Source: Pseudomonadota bacterium (GTDB lineage: Bacteria; Desulfobacterota; Syntrophia; Syntrophales; JADFWA01). From it: a stretch of 5,325 nucleotides of DNA. This document shows, piece by piece, positions 1-5,066 of the stretch (the stretch's first letter is position 1; each line of letters opens with the position of its first letter). The notes under the pieces were generated by a model. That model worked only from the letters and a program-made list of their open reading frames with translations, was not told the DNA's origin and did no database searches. The stretch spans positions 1 to 5,325 of the forward strand of contig JADFWA010000213.1 in assembly GCA_015222855.1 (NCBI GenBank). Direction: 5' to 3'. The translations under genes and the position numbers were made by a program.

Positions 1-724
1 GCCCCCACTTTTGCGTGTGTCGCTATTGGAACCTCTCTTAGCAAAGCTTCCGGCTGTAGGACCGCTATATAAGGCAAGTCGTTACATTCGCCGGGCCAAT
101 ATGCATAATCCTGAGCGTATTTTTTCCTACAATCTATTGACCGAAACAAAGCCTGCGGAGATTTTTCAACCCGAGTATCTCGCTCAAGTTGACACCAACT
201 GTTTTATCAATCTTGCCAAATCACATTATGATCATGCAGCCCCTGCACACGATACGGACAGGCTTCTTTATATCGACATGAAGTTTACCATTACAGATAA
301 CGATCTCCGAAAAGTTACTCAAATGGTCGAGGCAGCAGGTGTGAGAGTTCGTTATCCCCTTCTGGACCGGGATCTGGTGGACTTTACGACAACGATTCCT
401 CCAACACTCAAAGTCAAACCGGGGAAAAACCGGTACATATTCAAACAAGCCATGGAGGGGTTTTTGCCACATGAAATCATCAAAAAGACAAAACACGGGA
501 TGGGACTCCCCATAGCGCCGTGGTTTAAAAAAGACTCCGGCCTTTCAGAACTGCTAAATGACACGCTTTTCAGCGGAGTTCCCTTGATCACAGAATATGT
601 TCGGCGGGAATTTCTAAACAATATGTATAATGCTTTCATAAGGGACTGCACTACGCCATATTATGGCGACAATCTTTGGGTTTATTTAATGTTGGAACTA
701 TGGTTGAGAGCGCATTACAAATGA
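1..724 (+). CDS. Asparagine synthase (glutamine-hydrolysing) family protein, C-terminal part, 5' end outside window
   Basis: The frame is open from base 2 to the TGA at 722-724, with no start codon that must be real, so the gene begins upstream. What remains (about 240 residues) is the C-terminal half of the ATP-dependent amidotransferase/synthetase domain. Counting from the TTG at 11, the family landmarks are YIDMKFTITDNDLRKV (residues 87-102), VRYPLLDRDLVDF (113-125), KNRYIFKQAMEGFLP (139-153) and KKTKHGMGLPIAPWF (158-172). The last matches the K-x-K-x-G-x-x-x-P motif, whose lysine contributes to the synthetase site. The usual N-terminal glutaminase domain and the PP-loop ATP site would lie upstream and cannot be checked. 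Such enzymes move ammonia from glutamine onto an adenylated carboxylate. In polysaccharide loci they are thought to amidate sugar acids or other substituents, but the substrate is unknown here. Oddly, Arg112 stands where relatives usually have Glu in the G-V-E-V-R-x-P-x-L-D motif. Family assignment is secure; activity is not. Confidence 0.9.
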   Translation, partial: PPLLRVSLLEPLLAKLPAVGPLYKASRYIRRANMHNPERIFSYNLLTETKPAEIFQPEYLAQVDTNCFINLAKSHYDHAAPAHDTDRLLYIDMKFTITDNDLRKVTQMVEAAGVRVRYPLLDRDLVDFTTTIPPTLKVKPGKNRYIFKQAMEGFLPHEIIKKTKHGMGLPIAPWFKKDSGLSELLNDTLFSGVPLITEYVRREFLNNMYNAFIRDCTTPYYGDNLWVYLMLELWLRAHYK

Positions 725-783
725 TTTTCAGATTGAAAGAAAAATATGATTAAATTTGTTGTAATCGCAATTTCCTATTTCGA

Positions 784-800
784 GTCCGACACAAACGGAC
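784..800. repeat. Short perfect inverted repeat in the gap before the ligase gene
   Basis: GTCCG (784-788) and CGGAC (796-800) are perfect reverse complements around a 7-base spacer. They sit in the 122-base gap between the asparagine synthase stop and the GTG start at 847, just upstream of an AT-rich run (TATAAA at 805-810). The arrangement could be an operator-like dyad or a small RNA hairpin. No T-run follows, so it is not a standard intrinsic terminator. A 5-base stem can easily arise by chance. The rest of the gap shows no further gene. Confidence 0.3.
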
Positions 801-846
801 ATTGTATAAAATAGCGTAGCAATTTTATAACAAAGGTTTTCACAAA

Positions 847-2175
847 GTGTTACCATTAACCACAATCTTGTATCTCGCTCTATTTGTTTCTGCTGTATTA
901 GGGAGTATTTTATTTAATCCACTAATCGGGATATCGGGATATTTGATTACCTATCATATTAATCCATTAACTCACTGGTGGGGGGCATATATACCTGCAT
1001 CGATAAATCGGTATAGTTTAATTCTTGCAGTGGCGACATTCATAGGGATGGTGCTTCATAAATCAAAATTAAAATTTATGCGAATGGTTGAGGCCCAAGA
1101 GATACTGTTAATCCTGTTCGTTGGTCTTTGCTGGTTGTCTATTCCTCTCGGTGTTGCAAGTGAAGGCATAGATGAACATCTTATAAAAATAACAAAAATA
1201 GCAATCATGGCAATGATGGCATCTCATTTGATTACGGATATTAGAAGATATGAGATGATTGTCTATATTTTTATTTTTACAGGTTTGTTCTTGGGTATTG
1301 AGACATACAACGCTCCTACCTGGTATTTCGCTGGTGGTCGATTAGGCGGAGGCGTCGGAGGTTCAGATTTAAGTAATGGGAATATGCTTGCAGCTCATTT
1401 TATAATGGTATTGGCATTAGTAGGGGTCATGTTTATAAAAGGTGGTTGGAAGACCAAACTTTTATGCTCTGCATCTGCTGTTTTTATGTTGAACGGAATC
1501 GTTCTAATTCAATCTAGAGGCGCTTTTTTGAGTCTATTAGCAGGCGCAATGAGTGCCGTTGTTTTTACCAAAAAGGTTAGCAGGAAAAAGATAATAATAT
1601 GTGTACTTGCTGGAATCATTGGTGGCGCGACTTTAGCAGACACAGGTTTTTGGGAAAGAATAAAGCTCATTCAATTCGATACAGAAAAAATGGAATCATC
1701 ATCTCGATCAAGAGTAGAGCTTTGGAAAATTTCGATTGATATGGCATGGGATTATCCTCTCGGAGTGGGGGTGGAAAACTATAAAAAAGTGGTAGCTCAA
1801 TACGATTATTCACTTGAAGGTCTTGAGCCGCATAATACTTATTTAAGATGTTTAACCGATATAGGTTTTCAAGGACTACTCGTGCTTTTATTATTAATTG
1901 CCAATGCTTTTCGAATTCTTTCATCAATTTCAAAAGATATTGATCAATTAGAAAATAAAGAAATTTTTTCCTGGCATATTTATGGCGTAAAAATAGGATT
2001 GATAGCTTATCTGACGGCAGTATTTTTCGTTTCTGCGACCTATACAGAAGATTTTTATTGGTTCCTGATGTTCCCGGTATTCCTAAAACGGGCAGTGGAA
2101 AATGAAATTAATCAAACTGTTTCAAATAATGCTGCCGCAATACATTCAAACGAGATTGTAAATATTTCTCGGTGA
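847..2175 (+). CDS. O-antigen ligase / Wzy-like polymerase family membrane protein (Wzy_C superfamily)
   Basis: A 442-residue, strongly hydrophobic protein with roughly ten or more membrane segments, including about 5-35, 56-71, 86-104, 115-130, 137-152, 180-197, 205-221, 225-240, 248-265, 340-357 and 381-412. The family signature is a large periplasmic loop between the late membrane segments, about 266-339. It holds ELWKISIDMAWDYPLGVG (291-308) and EPHNTYLRCLTDIG (327-340), preceded by QSRGAF (222-227) at a membrane edge. In WaaL-type ligases an Arg and a His in such places are important; Arg224 and His329 are the likely equivalents. The protein either ligates lipid-linked glycan to an acceptor or polymerises repeat units; sequence alone does not separate these roles. 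Exosortase-associated O-glycosylation ligases belong to the same superfamily. The GTG start is favoured by AAAGG at 832-836, ten bases upstream. The gene is AT-rich (35% GC at 1201-1260), unlike the permease downstream. The soluble tail (about 418-442) is Asn/Ser-rich and looks unstructured. Confidence 0.85.
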   Translation: MLPLTTILYLALFVSAVLGSILFNPLIGISGYLITYHINPLTHWWGAYIPASINRYSLILAVATFIGMVLHKSKLKFMRMVEAQEILLILFVGLCWLSIPLGVASEGIDEHLIKITKIAIMAMMASHLITDIRRYEMIVYIFIFTGLFLGIETYNAPTWYFAGGRLGGGVGGSDLSNGNMLAAHFIMVLALVGVMFIKGGWKTKLLCSASAVFMLNGIVLIQSRGAFLSLLAGAMSAVVFTKKVSRKKIIICVLAGIIGGATLADTGFWERIKLIQFDTEKMESSSRSRVELWKISIDMAWDYPLGVGVENYKKVVAQYDYSLEGLEPHNTYLRCLTDIGFQGLLVLLLLIANAFRILSSISKDIDQLENKEIFSWHIYGVKIGLIAYLTAVFFVSATYTEDFYWFLMFPVFLKRAVENEINQTVSNNAAAIHSNEIVNISR

Positions 2176-2181
2176 AAGAAG

Positions 2182-2257
2182 TCCCTTATTAGCACGAACA
2201 GAAAAAAGTATGGTAGAAAGCTTGGGATCGGTTATCGTGCTCTGCGTCATTAAGGGA
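2182..2257. repeat. Long interrupted inverted repeat just downstream of the ligase gene
   Basis: Two consecutive 7-base arms pair perfectly. TCCCTTA (2182-2188) pairs with TAAGGGA (2251-2257), and AGCACGA (2191-2197) pairs with TCGTGCT (2235-2241). The arms are separated by 2 bases on the left and 9 on the right, with a 37-base apical region. The structure starts 7 bases after the ligase stop codon, and no T-run follows the right arm. It could be a 3' mRNA stabilising hairpin, a small structured RNA, or the ends of a decayed mobile element. The surrounding gap 2176-2333 has no recognisable protein; it contains only a 7-codon frame (ATG 2300, stop 2321-2323) behind AGAGGTGG at 2287-2294. Confidence 0.45.
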
Positions 2258-2333
2258 TTGGATTGATTTGTTTGAACAGGGTATATAGAGGTGGAAACAA
2301 TGTATACAAAAGAAACGAGGTAGAAAAAATAAA

Positions 2334-2579
2334 GTGAGCAATAATAAATTATTTTCACCTAATAGGCCTATGTTGGTTTATATCGCATCGGACGTACGCT
2401 CGGGCTCCGCTCTTCTTGATATGGTTCTTGGGGGACAACCAAAGATTTTTGAGTATATCCAAAAAGATTTCATACAAAATATTCTTAAACTGCATAAAGA
2501 GGCTGATACCCCTTATTATGGTGATAACCTGTGGGTATTCCTCATGTTAGAGTTGTGGCTTAAGCATAATACAGAATAA
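2334..2579 (+). pseudogene. Chimeric gene remnant: sulfotransferase-like N-terminus joined in frame to an asparagine synthase-like C-terminus
   Basis: An 81-residue frame, GTG to TAA. Residues 11-36 read RPMLVYIASDV, then RSGSALLDMVLGGQP. This resembles the first strand and the 5'-phosphosulfate-binding loop of PAPS-dependent sulfotransferases (R-S-G-S/T-T-L-L-x-x-x-L-x-x-H/Q-P). From about residue 38 the sequence changes to that of an asparagine synthase C-terminus. PYYGDNLWVFLMLELWL (60-76) matches 16 of 17 residues of the end of the gene at 1-724, and the preceding EYIQKDF matches EYVRREF there. Neither half could make a working enzyme: the sulfotransferase lacks nearly all of its fold and the synthase lacks all catalytic parts. 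The simplest reading is a deletion or recombination scar that happens to stay in frame. Upstream, GAGG (2317-2320) is 13 bases from the GTG, a poor distance, so translation is uncertain. An intact small fusion protein with a new role is possible but less likely. Confidence 0.65.
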
Positions 2580-2598
2580 AAATTTATTGGGAATAAAG

Positions 2599-2676
2599 AT
2601 GTTTAAAACAATATCAGAATGCCTTTCCCTGCAGGATTCTGAATCAGTTTGCAGACAAGGGGATTACAATCTATGA
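2599..2676 (+). CDS. Possible 25-codon ORF overlapping the glycosyltransferase start (ATGA)
   Basis: ATG 2599-2601 opens a 25-residue frame that ends at TGA 2674-2676. That stop overlaps the glycosyltransferase ATG (2673-2675) in the ATGA arrangement typical of translational coupling. The peptide (MFKTISECLSLQDSE...) is unremarkable and has no recognisable domain. The upstream region (GGGAATAAAG) gives only a weak ribosome site. It could be a leader peptide, the broken start of a lost gene, or chance. Low confidence. Confidence 0.2.
   Translation: MFKTISECLSLQDSESVCRQGDYNL
2657..2663 (+). promoter_or_regulatory. Ribosome binding site deciding the glycosyltransferase start
   Basis: AAGGGGA lies 9 bases before ATG 2673. 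This favours ATG 2673 over the longer in-frame TTG at 2649, which has no purine-rich site in front. The protein from 2673 also begins directly with the conserved first strand of the family (MKRVLMIAYHFPP). Confidence 0.7.
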
Positions 2677-3914
2677 AACGAGTGTTAATGATTGCATACC
2701 ACTTCCCTCCAATCCAGGGTAGCAGTGGCGTGCATCGTACCGTGCAGTTTGCGCGTCACCTTCCTAAATTTGGGTGGGAGCCCCTTGTCGTAACGGTTCA
2801 TCCCCGCGCGTATCCGGCAGTCGGGGACGATCCTCTGCTTGGATTGCCTGAAGATTTCATTGTGAAAAGGGCTTTCGCATTGGACAGTGCCCGGCACCTT
2901 GCTGTTCAAAAGCGTTACTTGGGCTTGACCGCTATACCGGATCGTTGGGCAAGTTGGTGGCCGGGTGGTGTTTTGGCGTGTTTACGCGCAATTCAAAAAT
3001 ACAGGCCCCAAGCGCTATGGTCGACTTTCCCGGTGGCTACGGCACACCTGATTGGGTTGACTGTGCATAGGTTGACCGGATTGCCCTGGGTCGCCGATTT
3101 TCGTGATCCAATGCTTCAAAATGAACACCCCTCTCTGCCTTTGAGTAGAACCGCATATCGAAATTTGGAACGAAAAATTGTTCGCCATGCTTCATACTGT
3201 GTATTGATGACACAGTCTGCATTGGAGGATTACGCACGTCGTTATCCCGGAAAAGAGGCAAGTTGTTGGCAAGTGATCGAGAATGGATATGATGAGTCTC
3301 TTTTTGAGCCATATGATGACTTGCCTGGTTACAATGTTGATAAATCCGGCAAACAACCGATTAAAATGGTGCACAGTGGGATTTTGTATGCCGGCGGCAG
3401 AAACCCGTTGCCTTTTCTCCAGGCTATGAGATATTTCGTGGACAAGGGGAGAGCTGATGTGCAGGTCACTTTTAGAGGATGTGGAAACGAAACGCAGATT
3501 GAAAAATGGATAACAGATTTAGGATTGAGTGATACTGTTAAGGTTGAACCCTCTGTATCCTATGCAGATGCAATAAAAGAAATGATTCAGACAGATGTCT
3601 TGATAGTATTTCAGGGAGCCATGTATCAAAAACAGATACCGGCAAAAGTTTACGAATACATTCGAGCTGGCAGGCCTATTTTGGCGCTTACTGATAAGTA
3701 TGGGGAGACAGCGCGTTTCCTCAGAAAGTGGGACGGAGTCTACCTTGGGGATATGGAATCGCCTTCCGAAATAGAGCTTGCCTTGTCACGGAGTTATAAC
3801 GATCTTAAATTGGGTAAAACACTTGTTCGAAAAGCAGAGGATGTTATGGCATTGTCAAGGGTTTCAGGGACCAAAAAGTTTGCTGAAATCTTGTTTAGTG
3901 CAGCCGGTTCGTGA
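2673..3914 (+). CDS. Glycosyltransferase, GT4-like GT-B fold
   Basis: A complete 413-residue protein, normal length for GT-B family 4 glycosyltransferases. It would act at the inner face of the cytoplasmic membrane, adding a sugar from a nucleotide-sugar donor to the growing lipid-linked glycan. The N-terminal acceptor domain opens with VLMIAYHFPPIQGSSGVHRT (4-23), the F-P-P-x-x-G-x-x-G loop of GT4-like N-domains, and contains WVADFRDPM (139-147). The linker carries VIENGYDESLF (201-211), corresponding to the V-I-x-N-G-x-D motif. The C-terminal donor domain has MVHSGILYAGGRNP (232-245), a G-x-G turn at FRGCGNE (267-273) and IPAKVYEYIRAGRPILAL (322-339). That last stretch is the K-x-x-E-Y-x-x-x-G-x-P-I motif contacting the nucleotide sugar. 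There is no membrane segment. Linkage and sugar cannot be predicted. Base composition is uneven within the gene: about 60% GC near the 5' end and 35-38% across 3481-3660. Confidence 0.92.
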   Translation: MKRVLMIAYHFPPIQGSSGVHRTVQFARHLPKFGWEPLVVTVHPRAYPAVGDDPLLGLPEDFIVKRAFALDSARHLAVQKRYLGLTAIPDRWASWWPGGVLACLRAIQKYRPQALWSTFPVATAHLIGLTVHRLTGLPWVADFRDPMLQNEHPSLPLSRTAYRNLERKIVRHASYCVLMTQSALEDYARRYPGKEASCWQVIENGYDESLFEPYDDLPGYNVDKSGKQPIKMVHSGILYAGGRNPLPFLQAMRYFVDKGRADVQVTFRGCGNETQIEKWITDLGLSDTVKVEPSVSYADAIKEMIQTDVLIVFQGAMYQKQIPAKVYEYIRAGRPILALTDKYGETARFLRKWDGVYLGDMESPSEIELALSRSYNDLKLGKTLVRKAEDVMALSRVSGTKKFAEILFSAAGS

Positions 3915-4019
3915 TCTCATTATTTCCTTTGGGGTGTTTGGCTCCGTGCCTTTTATCTTAAAGGATCCTTATATTGGCGTTTTGGTATGGAATCTTGGTT
4001 GAAAGCCAGTAGGTTTTAG
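3915..4019 (+). pseudogene. Possible C-terminal remnant of a lost gene, in frame after the glycosyltransferase stop
   Basis: Directly after the glycosyltransferase TGA, the same frame stays open for 34 codons to TAG 4017-4019. It encodes an aromatic-rich stretch ending YWRFGMESWLKASRF. The end weakly resembles the W-x-x-x-M-x-E-x-W-L-K/R ending of the asparagine synthases at 1-724 and 2334-2579, but needs a one-residue gap. It has no start codon or ribosome site of its own. It may be the relic of a gene that once sat here, an ancestral extension of the glycosyltransferase, or chance. The alternative frame across this stretch is a shadow. Confidence 0.22.
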
Positions 4020-4027
4020 TGTATATA
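3999..4027 (+). promoter_or_regulatory. Candidate sigma70 promoter for the ABC transporter genes
   Basis: TTGAAA (3999-4004) is followed, after exactly 17 bases, by TATATA (4022-4027). These match the -35 consensus at 5 of 6 positions and the -10 at 4 of 6. Transcription would start near 4034, about 50 bases before the small ORF at 4087 and about 140 before the permease. Its position at the change from AT-rich to GC-rich sequence fits a separate transcription unit for the exporter. It is a pattern match only. Confidence 0.35.
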
Positions 4028-4086
4028 TTCCCTTAACTCGCACCACGCATCATGTCGACGCCGTATGTTTTTTTGAAGGACGGAAG

Positions 4087-4170
4087 ATGAACATTACCAT
4101 TGCTGATTTTTTATCCAACCAGGTTTCAAAGCCCGGCCACCTTTGGTTGCCCTCTGGCGAAGGAAGGTAG
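4087..4170 (+). CDS. Possible 27-codon leader ORF upstream of the ABC permease
   Basis: ATG 4087-4089 follows the purine-rich stretch GAAGGACGGAAG and opens a 27-residue frame (MNITIADFLSNQVSK...) ending at TAG 4168-4170. It overlaps the permease ribosome site and stops 5 bases before the permease GTG at 4176, so it could couple translation into that gene. No domain or transmembrane segment is visible. It may instead be the stub of a gene cut off when the GC-rich transporter block was joined here. Its good ribosome site makes it more credible than the ORF at 2599-2676. Confidence 0.35.
   Translation: MNITIADFLSNQVSKPGHLWLPSGEGR
4162..4168 (+). promoter_or_regulatory. Ribosome binding site deciding the permease start
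   Basis: GGAAGGT sits 7 bases before GTG 4176. It supports that GTG rather than the in-frame TTG at 4143 (which has no site) or ATG 4203 (only a weak GAG upstream). The site lies inside the last codons of the small ORF ending at 4170. Confidence 0.6.
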
Positions 4171-4175
4171 AATCC

Positions 4176-5045
4176 GTGACCTCGGTACCGAATAAGCAGA
4201 GTATGGCAAACGACGGAGAGCGCCTCCCGCTGTGCGTTACCGTCATCAAGCCGACCAAGCGCTGGATCCCGGTGGACCTCAAAGAGATGCTGCGCTACCG
4301 CGAACTCCTCTACTTCCTGGCCTGGCGCGACATCAAAGCCCGCTACAAACAGTCCATCTTGGGCGCCGGCTGGGCGATCATCCAGCCGCTGATGAGCATG
4401 ATCGTTTTCAGCATCTTCTTCGGTCGCTTCGCCAAGATTCCGTCCGACGGGAACCCGTACCCGATCTTCGTCTACGCCGGGCTCCTGCCGTGGACATTCT
4501 TCGCCACGTCGGTGTCTTCTTCTGGGCTGAGTTTCGTCAGCAACATGAACCTCATCACCAAGGTCTATTTCCCCAGGATCCTCGTTCCAATCTCCTCCCT
4601 GGCTGTGGCCTTGGTGGACTTCTGCATTGCGTTCGTGATCTACCTGGGGCTGATGGCGTTCTACGCCGTGGTTCCCGGCTGGTCGTTCTTCATAGTCCCG
4701 GTTCTCATGGCGGCGACGATGGTCGCGGCGCTCGGGGCCGGGCTGGCCCTCGCCGTGCTAACAGTGCGCTTCCGCGACACCCGGGCGATCATCCCCTTCC
4801 TGATGCAGCTCTGGATGTTCGCCACCCCCGTCGTGTACCCCACCAGCATCGTGCCGGAGCGGTTCCAGTGGCTCCTGGCCCTCAACCCCATGGCGGGGGT
4901 GATCAACGGTTTTCGCGGGGCTCTCCTGAACCAACCCATCGCGTGGGACCAACTCGGCATCTCCGTCGGGATCTCCGTCATTCTTCTATGTGCGAGTCTC
5001 GTCTACTACGGGCGGATGGAGCGGGAGTTCGCAGATGTTATCTAA
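4176..5045 (+). CDS. wzm: ABC-2 type polysaccharide export permease (Wzm/TagG/KpsM family)
   Basis: A 289-residue membrane subunit that, with the ATPase encoded next, exports lipid-linked O-antigen or a similar polysaccharide across the inner membrane. The N-terminal cytoplasmic part has VIKPTKRW (23-30), the amphipathic ELLYFLAWRDIKARYKQS (43-60), and then GAGWAIIQPL (63-72) entering the first helix. All are hallmarks of Wzm-type permeases. Other family marks are PYPIFVYAGLLPWTFF (94-109), NLITKVYFPR (125-134), RFRDTR (198-203) and LNPMAGVINGFRGAL (236-250). Six membrane segments fit: about 64-84, 96-116, 137-163, 170-195, 204-222 and 258-278. The GTG start is chosen from the ribosome site at 4162-4168. 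The ATPase start follows 21 bases after the stop, so the two form an operon. The gene is much richer in GC (70% at 4741-4800) than the genes upstream, suggesting a different recent history. The symbol is at family level; the exported glycan is unknown. Confidence 0.93.
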   Translation: MTSVPNKQSMANDGERLPLCVTVIKPTKRWIPVDLKEMLRYRELLYFLAWRDIKARYKQSILGAGWAIIQPLMSMIVFSIFFGRFAKIPSDGNPYPIFVYAGLLPWTFFATSVSSSGLSFVSNMNLITKVYFPRILVPISSLAVALVDFCIAFVIYLGLMAFYAVVPGWSFFIVPVLMAATMVAALGAGLALAVLTVRFRDTRAIIPFLMQLWMFATPVVYPTSIVPERFQWLLALNPMAGVINGFRGALLNQPIAWDQLGISVGISVILLCASLVYYGRMEREFADVI

Positions 5046-5066
5046 AAAGATGTCTCAAGGAAGAAA

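Noticed and set aside
802..831. Sigma70 promoter in front of the ligase gene (TATAAA 805-810 or TATAAC 826-831)
   Set aside because: Neither has an acceptable -35 at proper spacing, and the second would start transcription after the ribosome site.
2649..2672. Longer glycosyltransferase start at TTG 2649
   Set aside because: The extra eight residues are not family-like, no ribosome site precedes them, and AAGGGGA is well placed for ATG 2673.
3778..4002. 74-residue + strand frame across the glycosyltransferase end
   Set aside because: It mostly overlaps the real gene in another frame, with no domain and no convincing ribosome site.
4020..4080. Intrinsic terminator ending in the T-run at 4067-4074
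   Set aside because: No stable GC-rich stem directly precedes the T-run; pairing around GTCGAC is too short and badly placed.
4143..4175. Longer permease start at TTG 4143
   Set aside because: No ribosome site precedes it and the added residues are unlike the family; GGAAGGT at 4162-4168 points to GTG 4176.
4661..4981. 106-residue - strand frame inside the permease
   Set aside because: A shadow of a GC-rich gene; its Arg/Pro/Ala-rich translation matches no family and the sense strand is clearly coding.
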